NCBI GenBank assembly: GCA_031552235.1
Contig: JAVBMR010000008.1
Span: 1-64,000 of the forward strand
Direction: 5' to 3'
DNA length: 64,000 bases
Source of the DNA: WRDF01 sp031552235
GTDB lineage: Bacteria > Bacteroidota > Bacteroidia > Bacteroidales > Rikenellaceae
This document shows, in pieces, positions 1-8,354 of the stretch. Numbering within the stretch: the stretch's first letter is position 1; each line of letters begins with the position of its first letter. The notes below the pieces were generated by a model that made no database searches, was not told where the DNA came from, and saw only the letters and a list, made by a program, of their open reading frames with translations. The translations under genes and the position numbers were made by a program.

Positions 1-145
1 TGGAAGTCTTTGAATATATCGAAATCTGGTATAATAAGATCAGACGCCATAAAGCGCTGAACAATATGACTATCGACGAGTTCTGGAAACTAAACGCAAA
101 AAGTGCTTAACTTTTTGTGCAGAATAAGTTGGGAAATCCACGCCT
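1..145 (+). mobile_element. Right end of an IS3-family insertion sequence (truncated by window edge)
   Basis: The window begins inside a transposase reading frame that stops at 108-110. The next 35 bases are AT-rich non-coding sequence that should hold the terminal inverted repeat. The left end lies outside the window, so neither the repeat nor a target-site duplication can be checked, and the outer boundary at about 145 is a guess. Confidence 0.5.
3..110 (+). CDS. IS3-family transposase OrfB, C-terminal 35 residues only
   Basis: The frame reads EVFEYIEIWYNKIRRHKALN and then NMTIDEFWKLNAKSA before TAA. The stretch with an aromatic-rich helix followed by YN(K)xRRHxALN is the usual C-terminal tail of the rve integrase domain in IS3-family OrfB, just after the catalytic Glu. 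The DDE residues lie off the left edge, so it cannot be said whether the gene is intact. Too short for finer assignment. Confidence 0.7.
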   Translation, partial: EVFEYIEIWYNKIRRHKALNNMTIDEFWKLNAKSA

Positions 146-226
146 GTAGACATTGAGAAATTACCCCACCCTTATGTCCATCCCGGAATTTTATCTGTCA
201 ATAACTGTTTTGTAGTCTGAAAGTAC

Positions 227-234
227 TATCTTTG
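227..234 (+). promoter_or_regulatory. Bacteroidota -7 box (TATCTTTG) for the DUF3829 gene
   Basis: TATCTTTG fits the TAnnTTTG -7 consensus. It lies 43 bases before the ATG at 277, and an upstream in-frame ATG at 232 falls inside it, which argues for the 277 start. No clear -33 TTTG sits at the expected spacing. Confidence 0.55.
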
Positions 235-276
235 CCACACCGAAACCCAATTTTAAATAATTTCAACAACCGTATT

Positions 277-1212
277 ATGAAAAAAATCTTACTCCTCGCT
301 CTGTCAGTGGCAGCCCTTACGGCTTGCGGCGGAGGAGGCAACAAAGCATCCGGCGACAAGGCCGAAAAAGTCACAGACAAACAAAGGGAACAGGCCAGCC
401 AAATCATTTCGTACACTAACGACATCATCGACTACCTGAACGAAACAGGCTCATGGATGCGGAGCAACGATTCGAGGCTGGAAGAGCTTGTGGAAACAGG
501 CAGCGGCGGCCGCTGGAGCAATATTATGCCTTTTATTCCCAACCCTTCCGTCGACCACAAGGACAAAGGCCTCGATACGCCCCCGTCAGCGATGGAAAAA
601 GAAGACCAGACCTATTTCAAGGAAACCATAGCCGAGTACCGCAAGACGTTCAAGCAGATGCAGGAAGACGGCCAGACGCTGTTCAAATACATCCGCAACC
701 AGGATTACAAGGACGACGACTACGCCAAAGGCAAAGAACTGTCGGACAAGATACTCGCGGCACAGGAATACGTAACCGACACAAAAAAGGCCATGTACGA
801 CAAGATAGACGAGGTGACCTACGAGGCCGAATATATCATTTTGTCCGACCATCCGCTGCGCGACCCTATCTTCACAATGAAGGACGAAATGGTCAACTTC
901 GAAAACCTTTACAGCACGTTCGTACTCTATAACGACAAGGAAACCACGGTAGAGCAGGTCGACTCAGCCTATCAGGCCATATTCGCGAACGTCGAGAAAA
1001 ACAAAGCGCTGTATGCCGAAATCCTTGAAGAGAACGGCGTGAAAAGCGACTACGATGATTTCTACGAAAGCTGCGACGATGCGCTGGACACATACCGTTT
1101 CTCGTTTAGGACCTATGTCAAGCAAAATCGCGAGATCCCCGAGAGCGAGATCCGCACCTTTACCTCGAACTACAACCACATCATCGGCGCCTACAACAGT
1201 TTCAACGACTAA
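277..1212 (+). CDS. DUF3829-like lipoprotein
   Basis: A 311-residue predicted lipoprotein of unknown function. The start at ATG 277 (MKKILLLAL) gives a proper lipoprotein signal with lipobox LTAC and lipidation at Cys17, followed by a Gly-rich linker. The in-frame ATG at 232 would bury the signal behind 15 polar residues and overlaps the promoter box. The rest is soluble, acidic and predicted mostly helical, with many Tyr/Asp/Glu residues, resembling the DUF3829 (YiiG-type) family. That assignment is by overall look, not by a diagnostic motif. It stands alone between the IS end and tig and ends in its own terminator. Confidence 0.7.
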   Translation: MKKILLLALSVAALTACGGGGNKASGDKAEKVTDKQREQASQIISYTNDIIDYLNETGSWMRSNDSRLEELVETGSGGRWSNIMPFIPNPSVDHKDKGLDTPPSAMEKEDQTYFKETIAEYRKTFKQMQEDGQTLFKYIRNQDYKDDDYAKGKELSDKILAAQEYVTDTKKAMYDKIDEVTYEAEYIILSDHPLRDPIFTMKDEMVNFENLYSTFVLYNDKETTVEQVDSAYQAIFANVEKNKALYAEILEENGVKSDYDDFYESCDDALDTYRFSFRTYVKQNREIPESEIRTFTSNYNHIIGAYNSFND

Positions 1213-1234
1213 GCATCGTGGGCACAGCATATTC

Positions 1235-1266
1235 AAAAACGGGGAAAAATCCCCGTTTTTGTTTTT
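1235..1266 (+). terminator. Rho-independent terminator after the DUF3829 gene
   Basis: Arms AAAAACGGGG (1235-1244) and CCCCGTTTTT (1251-1260) form a perfect 10-bp stem with a 6-base loop, followed by more T residues. Confidence 0.85.
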
Positions 1267-1346
1267 AGCGGTAATCTCCAGGCCCGTATCTGCGGTTTTG
1301 TCAGGAATTATATAACCTAATCGGATGGTTTATCAAACGAAAACAT

Positions 1347-1354
1347 TATCTTTG
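1347..1354 (+). promoter_or_regulatory. -7 box (TATCTTTG) for tig
   Basis: TATCTTTG sits 53 bases before the tig ATG and matches TAnnTTTG. The -33 element is not obvious. Confidence 0.55.
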
Positions 1355-1407
1355 CACCCTTGTAAACGAAGACCAATAATAATCGCAACAGAATAAATTC
1401 CAGCAAG

Positions 1408-2739
1408 ATGAACGTCGTAAGGGAAAACCGCGAGGGCCAGACCGCCCTGTTGAAGGTCACTGTAACAGAAGGGGATTACGCAGAAAAAGTGGACAAAACC
1501 CTGCGCGAATACAAACGCAAGGCCAATGTTCCGGGGTTCCGCCCGGGCATGGTCCCGATGGGAGTGATCAATAAAATGTATCGCAAAGGCGTGCTGGCCG
1601 AAGAGTCGTACAAAAGGGCTTCGGATGCCTGCTTCGAGTACATCGAAAACGAAAAGATACAGTACGTGGGCGACGTTATCCCCAGCGACGAACAGAAACC
1701 GCTCGATTTCGATGTCAATAACGAGTACGAATTCATCTTTGAAATAGGGGTTGCTCCGGAAGTGAACATCGAATTCGGCGCCAAGGACAAACTTACCCGC
1801 TACGTCATCAAGGCCGACAAAAAGATGTACGAAGGCTTCCGTTCGAACTTCCTGCGCAAGTTCGGCCGCCTGGTAGACGTAGAGAAAGTGGAAAGCGACG
1901 AAGCTCTTGGCGTTACGCTCGACAACGAGCAGATGAACGTCGCCGACGCATACGTTGGCCTCATCTCGATGGACGAAAAAGAGCGCAAGCCATTCATCGG
2001 CAAGAAAGTGGGCGACCAGATGGACGTGGACATCACGAAACTCTACAAAACCCCGCAGCAGAGGGCCGCGATCCTCCAGGTTCCCGAAGCCGAAATCGAC
2101 AGCATCGACCCGAAATTCAAGCTGACGATCACGCGCATCCGCAAGTTCGCCGATCCGGAGCTCAACGAAGAGTTCTTCAAAATGGCGTTCCCCGACGGCT
2201 CTGTAACTGACGCCAAAGGCCTGGAAACTTTCATCAACGAGCAAATCTCGAAAGACCTCGGCCGCGAAACCGACTACCTTTTCAATATCCAGATGCGCAA
2301 AATGCTGGTAGAGAAAGCAAACCTGCATATGCCGGAAGAGTTCCTGAAAAGATGGTTGTTCGTGATCAACGAAGGTAAATACAGCCAGGAGCAGATCGAC
2401 GCCGACTTCCCGGAATTCCTCGACATCATGCGCTGGAACCTCATCATGAAATATTTCGTCGACAAGCTCGAAATAAAGGTCGCCGAGGAAGATATCGTGG
2501 GCGAAGCCAAAAACACGGCCATGATGCAGTTCGCGCAGTACGGCATGACCCAGGTCGCCGACGACATGCTCGAAAACTACGCGCGCCAGATGCTCTCGAA
2601 CAAGGAGGAAGCACGCAAGATTTACGACCGCCTCTACGAAAACAAAGTCATCGAAGCCATCAGGCCGATGATAAAAGTAAGCGACAAAGAGGTGGACGCC
2701 GAAGATTTCGGCAAAATAGCAGAAGAAGCCACGAAATAA
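1408..2739 (+). CDS. tig: Trigger factor (ribosome-associated chaperone/PPIase)
   Basis: Trigger factor binds at the ribosomal exit tunnel and shields nascent chains. This 443-residue protein has the N-terminal ribosome-docking signature NVPGFRPGMVP at residues 42-52, a divergent middle PPIase-like segment and a long helical C-terminal arm region. The strongly charged composition and length fit Bacteroidota trigger factors. The ATG at 1408 lies downstream of a TATCTTTG box. The gene precedes clpP and clpX in the common order tig-clpP-clpX, although here 390 bases of terminator, promoter and repeat separate tig from clpP. Confidence 0.92.
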   Translation: MNVVRENREGQTALLKVTVTEGDYAEKVDKTLREYKRKANVPGFRPGMVPMGVINKMYRKGVLAEESYKRASDACFEYIENEKIQYVGDVIPSDEQKPLDFDVNNEYEFIFEIGVAPEVNIEFGAKDKLTRYVIKADKKMYEGFRSNFLRKFGRLVDVEKVESDEALGVTLDNEQMNVADAYVGLISMDEKERKPFIGKKVGDQMDVDITKLYKTPQQRAAILQVPEAEIDSIDPKFKLTITRIRKFADPELNEEFFKMAFPDGSVTDAKGLETFINEQISKDLGRETDYLFNIQMRKMLVEKANLHMPEEFLKRWLFVINEGKYSQEQIDADFPEFLDIMRWNLIMKYFVDKLEIKVAEEDIVGEAKNTAMMQFAQYGMTQVADDMLENYARQMLSNKEEARKIYDRLYENKVIEAIRPMIKVSDKEVDAEDFGKIAEEATK

Positions 2740-2790
2740 GGCGCACTTTTTGCGGGAGGCCGCAGAGGAATAAGAGGCCTCGGATATATC

Positions 2791-2820
2791 AACGGCCGGA
2801 CATTTGCCCGGCCGTTCTTT
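2791..2820 (+). terminator. Terminator of tig
   Basis: Arms AACGGCCGG (2791-2799) and CCGGCCGTT (2808-2816) form a perfect 9-bp GC-rich stem followed by a short T run. Confidence 0.75.
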
Positions 2821-2828
2821 TATCTTTG
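2821..2828 (+). promoter_or_regulatory. -7 box (TATCTTTG), probable clpPX promoter
   Basis: TATCTTTG lies directly after the tig terminator. If it serves clpP it gives an untranslated leader of nearly 300 bases that includes the palindromic repeat at 2963-3060. Confidence 0.45.
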
Positions 2829-2962
2829 CACAGTACCGGAAAGGCCAACGGCCGGACTTGACTAAAATAAGCCGAGACATATTTTATGTCCGACGAACGT
2901 TAGCCGCCAAAGGCGGCTAAAAGGAAGAGTTAGATGTGAGGCTTATTTTATAGACCTTTTTG

Positions 2963-3060
2963 GTTACTTTTTACGGCAACCGACGCAGGAGCGAGAGCCT
3001 GAAAACTTGTTTTCAAGGCCGAGCGACAAGGAGGAAAAGAATTTAATGGTAAAAAGTAAC
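2963..3060. repeat. Dispersed stem-loop repeat, copy 1 (conserved flanks, variable inner hairpin)
   Basis: The outer 12-bp inverted repeat is GTTACTTTTTAC (2963-2974) and GTAAAAAGTAAC (3049-3060). Inside are ACCGACGCAGGAGCGAG (2979-2995) and GAGCGACAAGGAGGAAAA (3021-3038). Both recur in inverted orientation at 55661-55724. Between them a hairpin pairs GCCT/AGGC and GAAAAC/GTTTTC (2997-3019). The second copy has an unrelated but self-complementary hairpin at the same place. Confidence 0.75.
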
Positions 3061-3129
3061 ATGGAAAAACAAAATTTTAATAACTCCATTTGGTTTTTGT
3101 TCTGTTTTTTTAGTTAATTTACTATCGTT

Positions 3130-3798
3130 ATGACAAAGAACGAATTCGAGAAATATGCCACGAAGCATATGGGCATCAGCAGCCTGAAACTGCATAACTA
3201 CAATTCAGCGGTAACGGGTTTCATATCGCCCACGATCATCGAGGAGCGCCAGTTGAACATCGCCACTATGGACGTTTTCTCGCGCCTGATGATGGACCGC
3301 ATCATCTTCCTCGGCGCCCCAATATTCGACGACGTGGCGAACATCGTGCAGGCGCAGCTGCTGTTCCTCGAATCGGTAGACCCCGAAAAAGACATTCAGA
3401 TATATGTCAACTCGGGCGGCGGTTCGGTCAGCGCGGGGCTGGGTATTTACGACACGATGCAGTTGGTGAGCGCCGACGTGGCGACCATCTGCACAGGCAT
3501 GGCGGCGAGTATGGCGGCCGTACTGGTCGCGGCAGGCGCATCTGGCAAGCGCTCGGCGCTTCCGCACTCGCGCATCATGATCCACCAGCCGCTGGGAGGC
3601 GCCGAAGGACAGGCCTCCGACATCGAGATCACGGCCCGCGAGATAATGAAGCTCAAAAAGGAACTCTACAACATTCTGGCCAGTCATTCCGGGCAATCTT
3701 ATGCTAAGATCGAAAAGGACGCCGACCGCGACTACTGGATGACCTCGACGGAGGCTGTGAAATACGGCCTGATAGACGAAGTCCTCAAACGCAGATAG
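3130..3798 (+). CDS. clpP: ATP-dependent Clp protease proteolytic subunit ClpP
   Basis: ClpP is the serine-protease barrel that degrades substrates unfolded by ClpX. The 222-residue protein carries the nucleophile motif TGMAASMA with Ser127, the motif SRIMIHQPLGG with His152, and Asp201. The 127/152/201 spacing matches the E. coli 97/122/171 triad plus about 30 extra N-terminal residues, which may be a propeptide or an extended N-terminus. The Gly-rich NSGGGSVSAGL loop is intact. clpX starts 30 bases downstream on the same strand, so the two are almost certainly co-transcribed. Confidence 0.97.
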   Translation: MTKNEFEKYATKHMGISSLKLHNYNSAVTGFISPTIIEERQLNIATMDVFSRLMMDRIIFLGAPIFDDVANIVQAQLLFLESVDPEKDIQIYVNSGGGSVSAGLGIYDTMQLVSADVATICTGMAASMAAVLVAAGASGKRSALPHSRIMIHQPLGGAEGQASDIEITAREIMKLKKELYNILASHSGQSYAKIEKDADRDYWMTSTEAVKYGLIDEVLKRR

Positions 3799-3828
3799 GG
3801 AGGCACGCAAAATTTAAAGAAGAATCTT

Positions 3829-5097
3829 ATGGCAAAAAATTATAGCGAAAACGGACAAGCTGACTCTTGCTCGTTCTGCGGCTTGCCGCGCAACGAGGTA
3901 GAGGTCATGTTCTCAGGCAGCGACGGGGCCAGCATTTGCGACAAGTGCATAGAACACGGCCATTCGCTGTTGTTGGAAACCGAGGTCGCGGGGACGAAAA
4001 AATCGAAGAAGCCGCGCCCTATAAAAAAAGAAGAACTGCTTAAGCCGGCAGAGATCAAGGCGTTCCTCGACCAGTATGTGATTGGGCAGGACGAGGCCAA
4101 GAAGTTCATGTCGGTGGCCGTTTACAACCACTACAAACGGTTGATGCACACCGAAAAAACAAACCCCGACGTCGAGATCGACAAATCGAACATCGTGATC
4201 GTGGGCCCTACGGGGACAGGCAAAACGCTGATGGCAAGGACTATCGCCCGCCTGCTGAAAGTACCGTTCACGATAGTGGACGCCACAGTTCTGACCGAGG
4301 CCGGCTATGTGGGCGAGGACGTCGAGGGCATCCTCTCGCGCCTTTTGCAGGTGGCGGATTACGACATTGCGCTGGCCGAAAGGGGGATCATATTCATCGA
4401 CGAGATAGACAAGATCGCCCGCAAGGGAGACACGCCGTCGATCACCCGCGACGTTTCGGGCGAGGGCGTGCAGCAGGCGCTGCTCAAGATACTCGAAGGG
4501 ACCATCGTGAACGTTCCGCCGGAAGGCGGACGCAAGCATCCCGACCAGAAATTCGCCAAGATCAACACGGCGAACATCCTGTTCATCTGCGGCGGCGCTT
4601 TCGACGGCATCGAGAAAAAGATCGCCCAGCGCCTCAACACCACCACGGTGGGTTACGGCCAGCTGAAAAAGGAAAAGATCACGCGCGACAACCTGATGCG
4701 GTATGTCATGCCGCAGGATTTGCGTTCGTTCGGGCTGATCCCCGAACTCGTGGGCAGGCTCCCGGTGCTGACATACCTCGAACCGCTTGGCCGCGACGCG
4801 TTGCGCTCGATACTCACAGAGCCGAAGAACTCTATCACCAAACAGTACCAGGCACTCTTCGCGCTTGACGGTGTGGAACTTACGTTCGAAGACGAGGCGC
4901 TGGACTATATCGTTGACAAGGCGGTGGAATTCAAGCTCGGCGCGAGGGGACTCCGCTCGATATGCGAGGCGATGATGATGGACACCATGTACGACGTGCC
5001 TTCGATGGACGGGTGCAGCGAGTTCCACATTACCAAAGATTATGTGTGCGAAAAGATAGAAAAAACCAAACTGTCGCAGCTAAAACGGGCCGTGTAG
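3829..5097 (+). CDS. clpX: ATP-dependent Clp protease ATP-binding subunit ClpX
   Basis: ClpX is the AAA+ unfoldase that feeds substrates into ClpP. At 422 residues it has the N-terminal zinc-binding domain (Cys14, Cys17, Cys37, Cys40), Walker A GPTGTGKT at 126-133, the pore loop GYVG at 159-162, Walker B IIFIDEID at 187-194, and an RKH-type loop (GGRKHP). The C-terminal small domain is complete. It lies 30 bases after clpP and ends in a strong terminator. Confidence 0.97.
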   Translation: MAKNYSENGQADSCSFCGLPRNEVEVMFSGSDGASICDKCIEHGHSLLLETEVAGTKKSKKPRPIKKEELLKPAEIKAFLDQYVIGQDEAKKFMSVAVYNHYKRLMHTEKTNPDVEIDKSNIVIVGPTGTGKTLMARTIARLLKVPFTIVDATVLTEAGYVGEDVEGILSRLLQVADYDIALAERGIIFIDEIDKIARKGDTPSITRDVSGEGVQQALLKILEGTIVNVPPEGGRKHPDQKFAKINTANILFICGGAFDGIEKKIAQRLNTTTVGYGQLKKEKITRDNLMRYVMPQDLRSFGLIPELVGRLPVLTYLEPLGRDALRSILTEPKNSITKQYQALFALDGVELTFEDEALDYIVDKAVEFKLGARGLRSICEAMMMDTMYDVPSMDGCSEFHITKDYVCEKIEKTKLSQLKRAV

Positions 5098-5130
5098 CAG
5101 GGCGTGCGGGTGAATTTTCGGAAATTGTTG

Positions 5131-5172
5131 AAAAACCGGGGAAATTGTTGAAAACCTTTCCCCGGTTTTTCG
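5131..5172 (+). terminator. Terminator of the clpPX operon
   Basis: AAAAACCGGGGAAA (5131-5144) pairs with TTTCCCCGGTTTTT (5157-5170), a perfect 14-bp stem with flanking A and T runs. The 15-base word GGAAATTGTTGAAAA occurs twice in and before the stem (5120-5154). Confidence 0.85.
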
Positions 5173-5204
5173 TATCCGGATTTTCGAAACCGATATAAAA
5201 TACC

Positions 5205-5212
5205 TACTTTTG
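5205..5212 (+). promoter_or_regulatory. -7 box (TACTTTTG) for transketolase
   Basis: TACTTTTG fits TAnnTTTG and lies 38 bases before the ATG at 5251, just after the clpX terminator. Confidence 0.55.
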
Positions 5213-5250
5213 GGGTAGGAATATAAGTTTCTAATCCTTTCAAGGTCCGT

Positions 5251-7272
5251 ATGAACAATGATCTGATGAACCGTGCCGCCGACAATATACGCATACTCGC
5301 GGCGGCCATGGTCGAAAAAGCCAAATCGGGACATCCCGGAGGCGCTATGGGCGGAGCAGATTTTATAAATGTGCTTTACGCCGAATTTCTGAACTACAAT
5401 CCCGACGAACCCCACTGCCCGTGCCGTGACAGGTTCTTCCTCGACCCGGGCCACATGTCGCCGATGCTCTATTCGGTGCTGTGCCTCGCCGGCAAGTACT
5501 CCGTTGACGACCTGAAGGAGTTCCGCCAGTGGAAGAGCAAGACGCCCGGCCACCCGGAACTCGACCTTGAACACGGCATCGAGAACACCTCCGGCCCGCT
5601 CGGACAGGGCCATGCCATGGCTGTGGGCGCCGCTATCGCCGAGAGGTTCATGGTCGAGCGCTTCGGCAGCTGGATGTCGCACAAGACTTACACATACATC
5701 TCCGACGGGGGCATACAGGAAGAGGTAGCCGCAGGCGCAGGACGCGTCGCAGGCCATCTTGGCCTGAGCAACCTCATCATGTTCTACGACGCCAACAACG
5801 TGCAGCTCTCGACTACCGTTAACGAGATCGATACATCAGACACGGCGGCGAGATACGAATCGTGGGGCTGGAGGGTAGTCACTATCGACGGCAACAACCC
5901 GTCCGAAATACGAACCGCACTGCACAACGCCCGTAACGAAACCGAAAAACCGACGCTCATTATCGGCAAAACGGTGATGGCGAAAGGTGCCAAGGGCGGT
6001 GACGGCGCGAGCTTCGAACATGCCGTTTCGACCCATGGCCAACCTCTTACGGCCGCCGGATGCGACATAAACGAAACGATCAAGAACCTCGGCGGGAACG
6101 TCGAAGACCCGTTCGGGATATTCCCCGAAACCAGGGAAGTGTATGAAACGAGCACGGCACGCCTTCGCGACTGGGCAAAGGAATACAAGGCCGTAAGGGC
6201 CGCGTGGGCCAAGGAAAATCCGGCCCTCGAAGCCAAACTCGCCCTGTTCCTCTCGGGCGAACTGCCCCCGCTCGACTTCTCGAAGATCGAGATTCCCAAA
6301 GACAGCGCGACCCGCGTGGCATCGGCCGCGGTGCTTTCGTTCCTCGCGGAAAACGTGGAGAACATGATCGTGGCGTCGGCCGACCTGAGCAACTCCGACC
6401 GCACCGACGGCTTCCTCAAGAAGACTCACGCCATCACGAAATACGACTTCAGCGGCAGGTTCTTCCAGGCCGGGGTTTCGGAACTCACCATGGCCTGCGT
6501 CATGAACGGTCTGGCTCTGCACGGCGGCATAATCCCGGCGTGCGGAACGTTCTTCGTATTCTCGGACTACATGAAACCGGCCATCAGGCTTTCGGCTCTG
6601 ATGCGCCTGCCAGTGATATACGTATGGTCGCACGACTCGTTCCGCGTGGGCGAGGACGGCCCCACACACCAGCCCATAGAACACGAAATGCAGATCCGCC
6701 TCATGGAACACGTACACAATCACGAAGGCGAGCGTTCGATGGTGGTTCTGCGCCCGGGCGACGGCCAGGAAACGGTCGAGGCATGGAAATTCGCCATGTA
6801 CAACCAGCGCCCCACGGGACTTATTTTCTCGCGCCAGAACGTTAAAACCCTTCCCGGCGACAGGGCGAAAGCCGCTGCTGACACCGAAAAGGGCGCTTAC
6901 GTCCTCGTGGACAGCAAGGGGACGCCGGACATCGTTATGATAGCGAGCGGCTCGGAAGTGGCTACCCTTGTGGAAGGCGCGGAACTCCTTGAGAAAGACG
7001 GCGTTAAAGTACGCATAATATCGGCCCCGTCCGAAGGCCTCTTCCGCGACCAACCAGCGGAATACCAGGAAAAAGTGCTGCCTAAAGGCGTGAAAAGGTT
7101 CGGGCTCACCTCCGGTCTTCCGCTCACGCTTGCAGGCCTTGTGGGCGAGAACGGCGCGATCCACGGGCTCAACCACTTCGGCTGGTCGGCCCCGTTCAAG
7201 GTGCTGGACGAAAAATTCGGTTTCTCGGGCGAGAACGTCTACAATGAAGTCAAGAAACTTTTAGGCAAGTAA
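5251..7272 (+). CDS. tkt: Transketolase
   Basis: Transketolase moves two-carbon units between sugar phosphates in the non-oxidative pentose phosphate pathway, using thiamine diphosphate. The 673-residue protein has the full three-domain layout. The N-terminal pyrophosphate domain contains KSGHPGGAMGGAD, the histidine motif GPLGQGHAMAVG, and SDGGIQEE... followed by YDANN (cofactor and metal binding). The middle pyrimidine domain contains VWSHDSFRVGEDGPTHQPIE. The C-terminal domain contains VMIASGSEV. The gene is monocistronic between two terminators. Confidence 0.96.
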   Translation: MNNDLMNRAADNIRILAAAMVEKAKSGHPGGAMGGADFINVLYAEFLNYNPDEPHCPCRDRFFLDPGHMSPMLYSVLCLAGKYSVDDLKEFRQWKSKTPGHPELDLEHGIENTSGPLGQGHAMAVGAAIAERFMVERFGSWMSHKTYTYISDGGIQEEVAAGAGRVAGHLGLSNLIMFYDANNVQLSTTVNEIDTSDTAARYESWGWRVVTIDGNNPSEIRTALHNARNETEKPTLIIGKTVMAKGAKGGDGASFEHAVSTHGQPLTAAGCDINETIKNLGGNVEDPFGIFPETREVYETSTARLRDWAKEYKAVRAAWAKENPALEAKLALFLSGELPPLDFSKIEIPKDSATRVASAAVLSFLAENVENMIVASADLSNSDRTDGFLKKTHAITKYDFSGRFFQAGVSELTMACVMNGLALHGGIIPACGTFFVFSDYMKPAIRLSALMRLPVIYVWSHDSFRVGEDGPTHQPIEHEMQIRLMEHVHNHEGERSMVVLRPGDGQETVEAWKFAMYNQRPTGLIFSRQNVKTLPGDRAKAAADTEKGAYVLVDSKGTPDIVMIASGSEVATLVEGAELLEKDGVKVRIISAPSEGLFRDQPAEYQEKVLPKGVKRFGLTSGLPLTLAGLVGENGAIHGLNHFGWSAPFKVLDEKFGFSGENVYNEVKKLLGK

Positions 7273-7295
7273 CCGCCGCGCAAATACCTCTTCAG

Positions 7296-7320
7296 AATGG
7301 CCCTCCGGGGCCATTTTTTA
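7296..7320 (+). terminator. Terminator of transketolase
   Basis: AATGGCCC (7296-7303) pairs with GGGCCATT (7308-7315), followed by six T residues. Confidence 0.8.
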
Positions 7321-7408
7321 TTGCACCACACCATGTCTCCACCCAAACCGCCGAAATTAGCAACGCAATTCCATGAGGACGGAATAACAATTAACAAAAA
7401 TTTATTAT

Positions 7409-7416
7409 TACATTTG
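7409..7416 (+). promoter_or_regulatory. -7 box (TACATTTG) for lipA-lipB
   Basis: TACATTTG lies 26 bases upstream of the lipA ATG in an AT-rich stretch. Confidence 0.5.
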
Positions 7417-7442
7417 TCCTAATTGGAAAAATATAAACTAAA

Positions 7443-8354
7443 ATGCCTGAAGTCCACCATGACCAGGTAACTTTAAACACAAAACCCGAGTGGCTCAAGA
7501 TCAGACTCCATAGCACCGAACAATACGCACAGACGGCTTCGATTGTCGAACGCCACGCGTTGCATACCATATGCAGCAGCGGAATGTGCCCCAATAAGGC
7601 GGAATGCTGGAGCCGGAGGACGGCAACCTTCATGATCCTGGGCGACGTGTGCACAAGGGCCTGCCGGTTCTGCGCCACGAAAACGGGTAAAACGTTACCT
7701 GTCGACCACAACGAACCCGAAAGGGTCGCGCGTTCCATAGCTCTTATGGGACTGCGGCATGCCGTTATCACTTCCGTTACCCGCGACGACCTGCCCGACG
7801 GCGGGGCGGCGCATTGGGTCGCGGTCGTGAAGGCTGTCAGGACACAAAATCCCGATACGACTATAGAATTGCTCATCCCCGACCTCGAAGGCCGCGGGGA
7901 TCTGCTGGATATTATCATCGCGTCAAGGCCCGACATCATAGGACACAACGTCGAAACTGTCGAAAGACTCACTCCACAAGTACGCAATAAAGCAAGCTAT
8001 GGGGTCAGCATGGCTGTTGTGCGGCATATTTCAAATGCAGGGATTACCGCCAAGAGCGGCATCATGCTCGGGCTGGGCGAAACCGAAGACGAGGTGCTGC
8101 AAACGCTCCATGACCTGCGCGGAAACGGATGCGAAACAGTGACGCTGGGGCAATATTTAAGGCCGACACGGGCACACTGGCCGGTGGCGGAATATGTGAC
8201 GCCGCGAATGTTCGACCGGTACGGCGAAGCGGCACGGAAAATGGGGTTCTCGCATGTAGCGAGCGGGCCTCTCGTGCGTTCGTCCTACATGGCGGAACAG
8301 GCCCTGCCACATGTCAGCGCAAAAACAGGCAAACCGGCGTGGGGGACGTTATAG
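7443..8354 (+). CDS. lipA: Lipoyl synthase (radical SAM)
   Basis: LipA inserts two sulfur atoms into octanoyl groups on lipoyl domains. The 303-residue protein carries both iron-sulfur signatures: the auxiliary cluster motif CSSGMCPNKAEC (Cys44, Cys49, Cys55) and the radical SAM motif CTRACRFC (Cys70, Cys74, Cys77). The C-terminal RSSY element that supplies the serine ligand is present (VRSSYMAEQA). The octanoyltransferase gene follows in an overlapping frame, so LipA and LipB are probably translated from one message. Confidence 0.96.
   Translation: MPEVHHDQVTLNTKPEWLKIRLHSTEQYAQTASIVERHALHTICSSGMCPNKAECWSRRTATFMILGDVCTRACRFCATKTGKTLPVDHNEPERVARSIALMGLRHAVITSVTRDDLPDGGAAHWVAVVKAVRTQNPDTTIELLIPDLEGRGDLLDIIIASRPDIIGHNVETVERLTPQVRNKASYGVSMAVVRHISNAGITAKSGIMLGLGETEDEVLQTLHDLRGNGCETVTLGQYLRPTRAHWPVAEYVTPRMFDRYGEAARKMGFSHVASGPLVRSSYMAEQALPHVSAKTGKPAWGTL

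Larger units (their letters stand above)
2740..3129. other. tig-clpP intergenic region with hairpins and a dispersed repeat
   Basis: A 390-base gap with no supported gene. In order it holds the tig terminator (2791-2820), a TATCTTTG box (2821-2828), a 9-bp hairpin TTAGCCGCC/GGCGGCTAA (2900-2920) and a palindromic repeat bounded by 12-bp inverted repeats (2963-3060). An AT-rich leader follows up to the clpP ATG. Confidence 0.7.
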
